From NCBI GenBank assembly GCA_030696525.1, contig JAUYSB010000082.1:1-33701 (forward strand): a stretch of 33,701 nt of DNA, written 5' to 3'. Made by a program: the position numbers and the translations under genes. This DNA is from Hydrogenophaga sp. (GTDB taxonomy: Bacteria; Pseudomonadota; Gammaproteobacteria; Burkholderiales; Burkholderiaceae_C). Below the pieces are notes generated by a model. That model was not told the origin of the DNA and searched no databases. It saw only the letters and a program-made list of their open reading frames with translations. Below are positions 8,782-16,440 of this stretch, one piece after another (the first letter of the stretch is position 1; every line of letters begins with the position of its first letter).

Positions 8782-9620
8782 CGTCCACTCCAATGCACGA
8801 TGCGGCGCTCGATCAGCAGGAACAGCACGTTGAGTACGTAGCCGAGTGCGCCGGCCGCCAGGATGGACGCGTACATGTCCTTCACGTTCATGACCTGCTG
8901 GGCGTTGATGATGCGGTTGCCCAGGCCGCTGTCGGCGCCGATGAACATTTCGGCCACGATGACAATGACCAGGGCCATGGACACCGCCGAGCGCAGGCCC
9001 ACGAAACTGGGCTGCAGGCTCTCCCACAACAAGACGTCGCGGAACACCTGCCAGCGTGTGGCCCCCATGACCTTGGCCGCCATCACCCGCTGCTTGCGCG
9101 CGTTGATGACGCCGTAAGCGCTGTTGAACACCACGATGAGCAGGGCGCCAAAGGCGGCGATGGCGACCTTGTTGATGTCGGACACGCCGAAGATCATGAG
9201 GAACAGCGGGATCAGCGCCGACGACGGTGTGGAGCGGAAGAAGTCGATCAGGAACTCCACGCTGCGGTAGGCCTTTTCGTTGCTGCCCAGCAGCACGCCC
9301 AGCGGCATGCCCAGTGCGGCGGCGATCAGAAAGGCCTGCACGGTGCGCCAGACGGTGACGGCGGAGTCGCCCAGCAGCGGGCCGCCGGCCAGGCCGTTGA
9401 TCAGTGCGCCCAGGGCGGCCAGCGGCGGCGGCAACAGGATGGGCTTGATGAAGCCCAGCCGCACCACGAGGTCCCAGAGGATGAACAGCAGCACCGGCCC
9501 CACGAAGGGCAGGGCCCGGCTCCAGTCGAAGGCGCGCACGGCGACCGGCCTTTCGCCGGCCACCGCCGGTGGCGTCCAGGGTTTGCCCGTCTCGGCGGGC
9601 AGGGCTGTGGGCGTGCTCAT
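8778..9620 (-). CDS. ABC transporter permease, nitrate/taurine (SsuC/TauC) type
   Basis: A 280-residue inner-membrane permease of the BPD_transp_1 family. About six spans are predicted, starting with ALPFVGPVLLFILWDLVV (residues 36-53). The cytoplasmic EAA-like loop is at residues 179-200 (VMAAKVMGATRWQVF), with the conserved Gly that docks on the ATPase. An N-terminal Pro-rich cytoplasmic tail of about 30 residues precedes the first span. The gene begins 5 bases after the binding-protein stop and overlaps the ATPase start. With those two proteins it forms a complete importer, probably for a ureide or related small nitrogen compound, given the flanking amidohydrolases. Confidence 0.92.
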   Translation of the reverse strand: MSTPTALPAETGKPWTPPAVAGERPVAVRAFDWSRALPFVGPVLLFILWDLVVRLGFIKPILLPPPLAALGALINGLAGGPLLGDSAVTVWRTVQAFLIAAALGMPLGVLLGSNEKAYRSVEFLIDFFRSTPSSALIPLFLMIFGVSDINKVAIAAFGALLIVVFNSAYGVINARKQRVMAAKVMGATRWQVFRDVLLWESLQPSFVGLRSAVSMALVIVIVAEMFIGADSGLGNRIINAQQVMNVKDMYASILAAGALGYVLNVLFLLIERRIVHWSGR

Positions 9621-9625
9621 GGCAC

Positions 9626-10621
9626 TCAGCCTTTGTAGAGCATGGAGTCGACCATCAGGCGCGAGGTAAAGATGCCCTTTTCAGAGAACAGGTCGAAGAA
9701 CTTCTGGAAGTGGGCGATGTCGGCCGGCGTGAACTCGCTGTACATCGTGTAGGCGGCCAGTGGCACCTCGCCGGTCAGCGGGCCCTCGATGGCGGTGTAG
9801 CCCTTGAGGTACTGGCGCGCATCGGCGGCCTTGGTGCGCACCAGCTCCACGCCCTTGCCATACGCGGCCACAAAGCGCTTGGCGGCCTCGGGGTTGGCCT
9901 TGATGTAGCTGGACGTGAGCGAGGCCGAGCCGCCAAACCACGGCGCCATCGGATCGCCCAGGATGTAGCGCGCGATCACGCCCGCCTCCAGCATGCGGGT
10001 GGCACCGTTGAGGCGGCCTATGGTGCCGGTGGGCTCCAGTGTGTAGCAGCCGTCCACCTGGCCCGCCGCCAGCGCCGCCACGTGTTGGCCGATGGGCAGC
10101 TCGACCACCGTGGCACCGGTGGCGCCGGCGCGCTCCAGCACGGTTTTGGCCAGGGTCACGTTCTGTATGCCAGGGCCGGAGGCGACCCGCTTGCCCTTGA
10201 GGTCGGCGATGGTCTTGGCGGTGCTGGCGGTGGGCACCAGCACCTGGTCAAGCACGTTCTTGGCGTTGCTCGGGTTGCAGCAGAATATCTTGAAGGTGCC
10301 GGGCGCGGCAAGCTCGCCGATGGCGATGTTGGCCGAGCCGGTGCCGTTGGCGCTGGCATCGCAGCGACCGGCCAGCATGGCCTCCATGATCTGCTGCGCA
10401 CCCGCGTAACGCTGCACCTCCACGTCAAGGCCGGCGGCCTTGAAGTGGCCCAACTCGACCGCGGAATAAAAGGGCAGACCGGCCGCGATGGGCCAGTAGC
10501 CCACGCGTATCTTGGTGGCGCTCTGCGCACGCACCAGGGCGGGCGCGGCCAGGGCCGCCACCGCAAGGCCTGAAGCCTGCAACATGTGGCGCCGCGACGG
10601 GGAAGGCTTGGTGGATGACAT
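9626..10621 (-). CDS. ABC transporter substrate-binding protein, nitrate/taurine (NMT1/SsuA-like) type
   Basis: A 331-residue periplasmic protein with a good twin-arginine signal (SRRHMLQASGLAVAALAAP, cleavage probably after LVRAQ). The mature part begins KIRVGYWPIAAGLPFYSAVELGHF, the NMT1/SsuA-like opening. It has the usual DVEVQRYAGAQQIMEAMLAGRCDA segment that forms one side of the ligand cleft. It lies 38 bases downstream of atzF and 5 bases upstream of its permease. A Tat signal suggests folding before export, perhaps with a cofactor or to avoid misfolding. The ligand is not evident; the operon suggests a ureide or biuret-like compound. Confidence 0.92.
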   Translation of the reverse strand: MSSTKPSPSRRHMLQASGLAVAALAAPALVRAQSATKIRVGYWPIAAGLPFYSAVELGHFKAAGLDVEVQRYAGAQQIMEAMLAGRCDASANGTGSANIAIGELAAPGTFKIFCCNPSNAKNVLDQVLVPTASTAKTIADLKGKRVASGPGIQNVTLAKTVLERAGATGATVVELPIGQHVAALAAGQVDGCYTLEPTGTIGRLNGATRMLEAGVIARYILGDPMAPWFGGSASLTSSYIKANPEAAKRFVAAYGKGVELVRTKAADARQYLKGYTAIEGPLTGEVPLAAYTMYSEFTPADIAHFQKFFDLFSEKGIFTSRLMVDSMLYKG

Positions 10622-10659
10622 GACAGACTCCTTGAGGTTGATGGGCTAGAACAGCGGTT

Positions 10660-12381
10660 TCACGGGGTGGTAAGGGCTTGGCTTGCCTTGATCTCGGCGA
10701 TGTAGGCGCGCCAGCCGCCCAGGTGGCTGATGTCCCGCGCGTCAGCCAAGGCCCAGGGCTCGCAGATGAAGCCTTGCACCGTGGTGCCGTCGGTCAGGTT
10801 CAGCGTCCCTATGCCCAGCGGGGCAGGAATCAGGGCCACGAAGCTTCCGAATTGGCTTGCCGGCATCGACCAGACCTCAACAGCGATGGCGGTGCCCTGC
10901 CCCGGCGCCACCCTCAGCAAGCCTGGTTTGGGCGGCACCGTGCCGGGCAGCGCAAACAGCCGGTAATCGGCCGCGGTGTGCGTCTTGCGCAGCAAGACCG
11001 CGCTGCGTTCGGTCAGCTGGCTGTTGAGCGGCATGCCCGAGAGGTGCGCGCCCACCACTGCCACCTCCACCATCGGCTCAGCGGCTGGAAGTGGCAACGC
11101 CTGCAAAGGCGGCAAAGGCGCACCGGTGGCGCCCTGCGTGAGGCCTGTGCTGTGGTGGTAGCGCTGAGCCAGGTCGAGCAACGCCCAGTCGCTGCCAGCC
11201 GGTGCGATCAACGTGACGCCAAACGGCAAGCCATCGTCGCGCAGGCAACTTGGCACAGCGATGGCGGCGTGGTCGAGCAGATTCACAAAATTGGTGTACT
11301 CGCCCAGCTCACGGTTCAGGCGCACCGGGTCGGCCAGCATGGCGTCGATGGTGGGGAAGGTGGGCGCTGTGGGCACCACCAACACATCGATGTGTTCCCA
11401 CAACGGCGCCACACGCTGTGCCAGCGCGCGCAGTTGTGTCTGTGCGTCGAACACATCGGCGGCGGTGTACTGTTTCGCGCGAGCGAGGATGCCGCGCACC
11501 GGCTCCACGACCTCGCTCTCATGGGCATCGAAGAAGGTCCGTATCGCGGCGTAGCGCTCAGCCACGAGGGCGCTGTCGTAGAGCAGGCAAGCGACCTCGC
11601 TGAGTGGGCTGTAGTCGATGGGCACGGCGACGCCGCCCAGGGCCTCCATCAACAACACCGAGTGCGCAAAGGCGGCCGCGTTCATGCTGTCACCAAAGAA
11701 GCACAACTCGCGGGGCACCCCAAACCTGAACCCTTGCGTCCACATGCTGCCTCGCAAAGGCAAGTCGCGCGAATAGGGGTCTTCAGCGTCAAACCCCTTT
11801 GTGGCCTGGAAAACCCGCGCCGCTGTGCCGACGGTACGCGCGAATATTGAGACGCAGTCAACGCTTTGGGCGGCTGGTAGAACGCCATGCGTGCTCAGCA
11901 GGCCCTTGCTGGGCTTGAAGCCGACGATGTTGTTGAGTCCGGCAGGCACGCGGCCAGAGCCTGCGGTGTCCGTGCCCAGGGCGAAGTCCACTTGGCCGGT
12001 GGCCACCACCACGGCCGAGCCCGAACTGGAGCCGCCCGACACACGGGTGTGGTCAAACGTGTTGGGGACAGCACCAAATGGCGAGCGCGTGCCATTGAGT
12101 CCACAGGCAAACTGGTCGAGGTTGGTTTTGCCGACCAGACACGCACCAGCATCGAGCAGGCGGCGCACCACACTGGCGTGATCAGTGGGTGTGTAAGCAA
12201 ACGCAGGGCAGGCCGCCGTGGTGGGCACGCCGGCCACGTCGATGTTGTCTTTGACGGCACATTTCAAACCCGCCAGAACACCGTCGGTGCGCCTGATCAC
12301 TGGCTCATGCAGGTGCGTGATCCACGCAGCAGCCAGCGGGTCGGGTGTTGGGCTCGAAGAGGCAGCGGCGGTGGGAACCAT
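10660..12381 (-). CDS. atzF: Allophanate hydrolase
   Basis: A 573-residue two-domain enzyme that converts allophanate to ammonia and CO2. The N-terminal amidase domain has Lys44 (CAVKDNID), cis-Ser118 (SGGSSSGSA) and nucleophile Ser142 (DTAGSGRVPA). The Lys-Ser-Ser spacings of 74 and 24 equal those remembered for AtzF of Pseudomonas sp. ADP. The C-terminal domain (about residues 436-565) has VGAHLSGMPLN with His446, matching the His needed for the decarboxylating step, and ends GFICEPWALADARDISHLGGWRAY. The start at 12381 has an AGGA ribosome site 9 bases upstream and sits just below the promoter-operator element. The longer frame to 12522 is rejected because it would read through that element. 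As the first gene of the unit it provides the shared last step. Confidence 0.93.
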   Translation of the reverse strand: MVPTAAASSSPTPDPLAAAWITHLHEPVIRRTDGVLAGLKCAVKDNIDVAGVPTTAACPAFAYTPTDHASVVRRLLDAGACLVGKTNLDQFACGLNGTRSPFGAVPNTFDHTRVSGGSSSGSAVVVATGQVDFALGTDTAGSGRVPAGLNNIVGFKPSKGLLSTHGVLPAAQSVDCVSIFARTVGTAARVFQATKGFDAEDPYSRDLPLRGSMWTQGFRFGVPRELCFFGDSMNAAAFAHSVLLMEALGGVAVPIDYSPLSEVACLLYDSALVAERYAAIRTFFDAHESEVVEPVRGILARAKQYTAADVFDAQTQLRALAQRVAPLWEHIDVLVVPTAPTFPTIDAMLADPVRLNRELGEYTNFVNLLDHAAIAVPSCLRDDGLPFGVTLIAPAGSDWALLDLAQRYHHSTGLTQGATGAPLPPLQALPLPAAEPMVEVAVVGAHLSGMPLNSQLTERSAVLLRKTHTAADYRLFALPGTVPPKPGLLRVAPGQGTAIAVEVWSMPASQFGSFVALIPAPLGIGTLNLTDGTTVQGFICEPWALADARDISHLGGWRAYIAEIKASQALTTP

Positions 12382-12394
12382 TTTTGTGCGTCCT

Positions 12395-12431
12395 ATCTTG
12401 GATACAAGAACGGATGCAAAAGCTGTGCCAA
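12395..12431 (-). promoter_or_regulatory. Sigma-54-like promoter plus palindromic operator for the atzF operon
   Basis: On the minus strand, 12431-12415 reads TTGGCACAGCTTTTGCA. Against the sigma-54 consensus YTGGCACGRNNNTTGCW it differs at only one base. Four bases further on is the near-perfect palindrome at 12395-12410, identical in 15 of 16 bases to the one at 5887-5902. The palindrome ends 13 bases upstream of the atzF ATG, next to the AGGA ribosome site. Sigma-54 control fits nitrogen-limited (NtrC-type) expression of a nitrogen-scavenging locus. The match is seen; use of the promoter is inferred. Confidence 0.7.
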
Positions 12432-12770
12432 CAAGCGGGGTTGTTTTTGAGCCCACACGGCCGCACGGGTTGCCTTTCGCCGCCCAAGCCGCCCAAGCCG
12501 CGCGGACCGCGGCCGTTGACACAGGATCGCAGTGCGCAGGTCAGCCGACGAAACCAGGACGGCAGTCCTGCCCAGGCCTCCTCGCGCACACCCGTGGATG
12601 GCCCCGAGGCGTCCCAACCAAAGAATGCTTTTTGGGGGTTCCCTCGGCAGATTGAAGAGGTCGGCGCCCTCAATGCGCCTGTTGCCCGAGCGCCACCGCC
12701 CCAGGCATGGGCTGATCGTGGTCTGTCACAGGCAGGCGCAAGGGCAGCGTATCGGCACGACCCCTGCCGC
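12432..12770. other. Intergenic stretch with no supported gene
   Basis: This 339-base stretch lies between the atzF promoter and the LysR stop codon. Open frames on both strands cross it, but they lack ribosome sites and family resemblance and are Arg/Pro/Gly-rich in the way of GC-rich chance frames. It could hold upstream activator sites for the sigma-54 promoter (NtrC-like sites normally sit 80-150 bases upstream), but I could not find a clear TGCAC-type pair. A short AT-richer patch near 12620-12645 stands out from the GC-rich surroundings. Confidence 0.5.
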
Positions 12771-13685
12771 TCACTTGGGCGGCCGAAAGCCCTGCAGGCG
12801 TTCCAACAAAAACTCGGCAAAGGCCTCGGCAGCCGGCGGCACGGCGCGCACCGTTGAACGGTACACACACACCTGGCGGATGACCTCCGGGTCTTTCACG
12901 CGGCGCATCACCAGGCCCAAGGGCTGGGCCACCACGCCCACATAGGCGGGCGCCAGCGTGGCGGCCAAGCCCTGGGCCGCGATGCCCAGCGCCGTGGAAA
13001 TGTTGTCCACGATGTCCACTGGGTGGATGCGGGTGCCTTCAGGGGCATTGGCGTGCATCTGCGCCACGCTGCGTTCGTGGTCGCGTCCGGCCGCCACCAG
13101 GGTCGCATCGCGCAAATCCTGCCAACGCAGCGACCTGCGCCTGGCCAGGGGATGATCCGGCGCGCACCACAGCACCCACGGGCTGTCGAACGCAGGCGTG
13201 GCCAGCACCTGGCCCAGACCAGGTCGGTCGGGCCCCACGGCCAGGTCGATGTCGCCCGCAGACACCCGGTCCACAAGAGCGTCCACCGGGGTATCGCGGA
13301 TGCGGATCACCACCTTGGGCCGCTCCTCGTTGAAGGCCCGCACGATGGCGGGCAACACCGCACTGGCCAGCACAAGGGGCGCGCCCACACGCACCACGCC
13401 CGAGGCGCGGTTGCGCACGTCGGCCGCCGCCGCTTCGGCCAGATGCACATGGCGAAGCGCGGTCTGTACCGCCGCCAAAAAGTCCCGGCCGGCGCTGGAG
13501 AGATCCACCCGCCGGGTGCTGCGGTCAAACACCCTGAAGCCGATGGTCGATTCCATCTCGGCGATGAGCTGGCTCACGGCCGACGACGACAAACCCATCT
13601 GCTCACCTGCCGACGCGAAGCCGCGCAGATCGGCCACGGCCACAAAGGCTTCGAACTGTCGCAGGGTCAGGCGGGTCAGTGGCAT
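12771..13685 (-). CDS. LysR-family transcriptional regulator of the hpa-like operon
   Basis: A 304-residue LysR protein. The winged-helix DNA-binding domain covers residues 4-65 ([26 protein letters not shown], then [17 protein letters not shown] and [15 protein letters not shown]). The effector domain starts near residue 94 ([20 protein letters not shown]) and has the segment [14 protein letters not shown]. It is transcribed away from hpaH, with 115 bases between the two start codons. That arrangement is the classical one for LysR activators of the adjacent catabolic operon, with a pathway compound as inducer. The E. coli hpa operon uses HpaR of the MarR family, so this is a different regulatory solution. 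Confidence 0.92.
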   Translation of the reverse strand: MPLTRLTLRQFEAFVAVADLRGFASAGEQMGLSSSAVSQLIAEMESTIGFRVFDRSTRRVDLSSAGRDFLAAVQTALRHVHLAEAAAADVRNRASGVVRVGAPLVLASAVLPAIVRAFNEERPKVVIRIRDTPVDALVDRVSAGDIDLAVGPDRPGLGQVLATPAFDSPWVLWCAPDHPLARRRSLRWQDLRDATLVAAGRDHERSVAQMHANAPEGTRIHPVDIVDNISTALGIAAQGLAATLAPAYVGVVAQPLGLVMRRVKDPEVIRQVCVYRSTVRAVPPAAEAFAEFLLERLQGFRPPK

Positions 13686-13800
13686 GGTTTGATTATCTAC
13701 CTCAGCTTACGAGTAGCCGATTATTCATTGATTGTGGTTTGGAGTGTGTCCCACGAGACTGCGGCCTTCGCCAACGCATCCACACCGCAACGGAGACACC
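13686..13800. promoter_or_regulatory. Divergent control region between the LysR gene and hpaH
   Basis: This 115-base region is AT-richer than its flanks. It contains the short inverted arms CTAC (13697-13700) and GTAG (13713-13716) around CTCAGCTTACGAG, and a direct repeat of GATTAT at 13691 and 13719, 28 bases apart. It should hold the LysR binding site and both promoters. No clean T-N11-A site or -35/-10 pair is convincing by eye. The hpaH ribosome site CGGAG lies 5 bases before the GTG start. Confidence 0.4.
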
Positions 13801-14607
13801 GTGAACCTGAGCCCCCAGCTCCACGCGCAACTGGCCGTCCAGCTGCACAACGCACAACGCAGCCGCGTGCAGGTCGAGCAGTTCTCGAAACTGCACCCCC
13901 AGATGGACATCGAAGACAGCTACGCCATCCAGCGCGCCTGGATGGACCTCTGCCTGGCCGAAGGGCGGCGCGTCATCGGCCACAAGATCGGCCTGACCTC
14001 GCGCGCCATGCAGCTGGCCTCGCAGATCACCGAGCCCGACCACGGCACGCTGCTGGACGACATGCTGCTGCGCGACGGCGCCGAGATTCCCACCAGCCGC
14101 TTCATCCTGCCGCGCTTCGAGGTGGAACTGGCCTTCATCCTGGCCAAGCCGCTGCAAGGCCCGAACGTGAGCCTGTTCGACGTGCTCAACGCCACCGATT
14201 TTGTGGTGCCGGCGCTGGAGCTGATCGACGCCCGCATCGAACAGTTCGATCGCCACACCAAAGCGCCGCGCAAGGTGCTGGACACCATCGCCGACAACGC
14301 GGCCAACGGTGCCATCGTGCTGGGCGGGCGCCCCATGCGACCCGACGCGGTGGACTGGCGCTGGGCTGGCGCCCTGCTGTTCAAGAACGGCGTGATCGAA
14401 GAGTCCGGCCTGGGTGCGGCCGTGCTCAACCACCCGGGCAATGGCGTGGCCTGGCTGGCCAATCGGCTGGCCTTGCACGGCGAATCGCTGCAGGCCGGCG
14501 AAATCGTGCTGGGCGGCTCCTTCACGCGGCCCGTGGCCTGCGCGGCGGGCGACGTGTTCCACGCCGACTACGGTCCGCTGGGCTCCATCTCGGCGAGGTT
14601 TGTGTGA
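13801..14607 (+). CDS. hpaH: 2-oxohept-4-ene-1,7-dioate hydratase
   Basis: A 268-residue enzyme of the MhpD/HpcG hydratase family that adds water to 2-oxohept-4-ene-1,7-dioate in the homoprotocatechuate meta pathway. The Mg-binding acids are Glu107 and Glu109 (RFEVELAF) and Glu140 (ALELIDARI), one residue off the positions remembered for HpcG (106, 108, 139). [12 protein letters not shown] at residues 60-71 and the TDFVVPALE stretch are also typical. The start is GTG at 13801, with GGAG upstream and the family's usual N-terminus; an upstream ATG at 13732 would add a 23-residue Pro/Arg-rich tail and is rejected. The stop overlaps the hpaI start (TGATG). It is the first gene of the operon. Confidence 0.92.
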   Translation: MNLSPQLHAQLAVQLHNAQRSRVQVEQFSKLHPQMDIEDSYAIQRAWMDLCLAEGRRVIGHKIGLTSRAMQLASQITEPDHGTLLDDMLLRDGAEIPTSRFILPRFEVELAFILAKPLQGPNVSLFDVLNATDFVVPALELIDARIEQFDRHTKAPRKVLDTIADNAANGAIVLGGRPMRPDAVDWRWAGALLFKNGVIEESGLGAAVLNHPGNGVAWLANRLALHGESLQAGEIVLGGSFTRPVACAAGDVFHADYGPLGSISARFV

Positions 14608-15410
14608 TGACCACGCCCGACAACCCCTTCAAGCGGGCCCTGCAAGCGGGCCGCCGACAGATCGGCCTGTGGCTGGGCCTGGCCGACCCGTACGCGGCCG
14701 AAATCTGCGCCGGCTGCGGCTTCGACTGGGTGCTGATCGATGGCGAACACGCGCCCAACGACCTGCGCCAGATGCTGAGCACCTTGCAGGCGCTGGCACC
14801 TTACCCCGTGCACCCGGTGGTGCGCATCCCGGAAGGCAACCCCACGCTGATCAAGCAGGTGCTGGAGATCGGCGCCACCACACTGCTGGTGCCCATGGTG
14901 GAATCGGCCGAACAGGCCCGCGCCCTGGTGCGCGCCATGCGCTACCCGCCCGAAGGCACACGCGGCGTGGGCAGCGGCCTGGCCCGCTCATCGCGCTGGA
15001 ACAGCCACCCCCGCTACCTGCACGAGGCCAACGAGCGTGTGTGCCTGCTGGTGCAGGTGGAGACGGCCTCGGCCGTGGCGCAGCTGGCCGACATCGCAGC
15101 GGTCGAGGGCGTGGACGGCGTGTTCATCGGCCCGGCCGACCTCTCGGCCTCCATGGGCCACCTGGGCCAGCCGACCCACCCCGAGGTGCGCACCGCCATC
15201 GAACAGGCCTTGGCCACCATCCTGGCCGCCGGCAAGGCGCCGGGCATCCTGTGCACCGACGAAACCCTGGCACGCCACTACATCGCGCTGGGTGCCCGTT
15301 TTGTGGCGGTGGGCGTGGACACCACGCTGCTGACGCAGTCGGCACGTGCCCTCGCTGCCCGCTTTCAAGATGACCAGCCGGCGTCAGCCAAGACACCCAG
15401 CGGGTATTGA
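14607..15410 (+). CDS. hpaI: 4-hydroxy-2-oxoheptanedioate aldolase
   Basis: A 267-residue class II aldolase of the HpcH/HpaI family. It cleaves 4-hydroxy-2-oxoheptane-1,7-dioate to pyruvate and succinate semialdehyde. The catalytic and metal residues are His48 (IDGEHAPND), Arg73 (VVRIPEGNP), Glu152 (QVETASAV) and Asp178 ([11 protein letters not shown]), all offset by 3 from the E. coli HpaI numbering (45, 70, 149, 175). The start shares one base with the hpaH stop. A much longer open frame running through from 13023 is an accident of GC-rich sequence. The C-terminus is a little long ([11 protein letters not shown]). The aldehyde product could be used by the dehydrogenase at 20804-22249. Confidence 0.94.
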   Translation: MTTPDNPFKRALQAGRRQIGLWLGLADPYAAEICAGCGFDWVLIDGEHAPNDLRQMLSTLQALAPYPVHPVVRIPEGNPTLIKQVLEIGATTLLVPMVESAEQARALVRAMRYPPEGTRGVGSGLARSSRWNSHPRYLHEANERVCLLVQVETASAVAQLADIAAVEGVDGVFIGPADLSASMGHLGQPTHPEVRTAIEQALATILAAGKAPGILCTDETLARHYIALGARFVAVGVDTTLLTQSARALAARFQDDQPASAKTPSGY

Positions 15411-15417
15411 ACGTCAG

Positions 15418-16425
15418 ATGAACCCATTGCTCACCTCTTTGCGCGAAGCCTTCGCGGGCCGGCTCCTGCTTGAGGCGACCGACACCGCCGCCTTCCTCAC
15501 CGACTGGCGCCACAAATGGACCGGCCAGGCCCTGGCCGTGGCCCAGCCCGACACCCCCACCGACGTGGCCGCCGTGCTGCGCTGGTGCCACACCCACCAG
15601 GTGCCTGTGGTGCCCCAAGGCGGCAACACCGGCCTGTCCGGCGGCGCCACGCCCGACGCCAGCGGGCAGGCGCTGGTGCTGTCGCTGACCCGGCTCAAGC
15701 GCGTGCGTGCCATCGACCCCATCAACAACACCATCACCGTGGACGCCGGTGTCACCCTGTTGCAGGTGCAGGAAGCCGCACAACAGGCCGGCCGCCTGTT
15801 TCCCTTGGGCCTGGCCGCCGAGGGCAGCTGCACCATCGGTGGCAACCTAGCCACCAACGCCGGTGGCGTGCAGGTGCTGCGCTACGGCAACGCCCGCGAG
15901 CTGTGCCTGGGCCTGGCCATGGAGCGCGACTGGCTGAGCGACGCCGCCTTGTCCAGCAGCCTGTCGCAGTGCCAGGCCCTGTGGGCCTTGCGCGAAGACA
16001 TCTCCGAAGCACAAGGCGCCGAGGGCACAACCATCAAACACGACATCGCCCTGCCCATTTCGCGCATCGCGGACTTCATCGAGCACACCAGCGCGGCCAT
16101 CCACGCGCGCTTCGACGGCGTGCGCCTGGTGGTGTTTGGCCACCTGGGCGACGGCAACCTGCACTTCAACCTCTCGCCCGCCACCGACCGCCTGGGCCCC
16201 GACCACAGCGCCGCCTTCGTGGCCTTGGAGGCGCCGCTCAACCGCCTGGTGCACGACGCCGTGGTGGCGTGTGGCGGCTCCATCTCTGCCGAACACGGCC
16301 TGGGCGTGCTGCGGCGCGACGAATCGGCCCGCTACAAGGCGCCGGTGGAGCTGGCGCTGATGCGCGCCATCAAACAGGCGCTGGACCCGCTGAACCTGAT
16401 GAACCCCGGCAAAACCCTCACCTGA
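15418..16425 (+). pseudogene. FAD-linked oxidase (GlcD/D-2-hydroxyglutarate dehydrogenase type) with internal in-frame deletion
   Basis: A 335-residue remnant of a family normally near 470 residues. The N-terminal half is intact through the PCMH-type FAD domain motifs PQGGNTGLSGG (67-77) and EGSCTIGGNLATNAGG (135-150), ending at RYGNARELCLGL (166). The expected continuation (an RKDNTGYDL-like segment, an IGSEGTLGIIT-like segment and most of the substrate domain) is missing. The text resumes at residue 167 with AMERDWLSDAALSSSLSQ, which belongs to the far end of the substrate domain, then VFGHLGDGNLHFNL and AEHGLGVLRRDE. The junction is near base 15916. The frame stays open, with no stop or frameshift, and the operon spacing is normal (7 and 15 bases). 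Loss of part of the FAD site makes activity doubtful, so I class it as probably inactive. Confidence 0.75.
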
Positions 16426-16440
16426 TCGAGAACACACCCC

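Noticed and set aside
10678-11850. Plus-strand open frame (390 codons) opposite atzF
   Set aside because: Antisense shadow; the minus strand carries the full set of allophanate hydrolase residues.
12305-12868. Overlapping open frames on both strands between atzF and the LysR gene
   Set aside because: They cross a clear promoter-operator element and the end of the LysR gene, lack start signals, and are Arg/Pro-rich chance frames.
13023-15410. Single open frame of 795 codons reading into hpaI, which could suggest a fusion protein
   Set aside because: The upstream part is the LysR gene and hpaH read in wrong frames; hpaI has its own start coupled to the hpaH stop.
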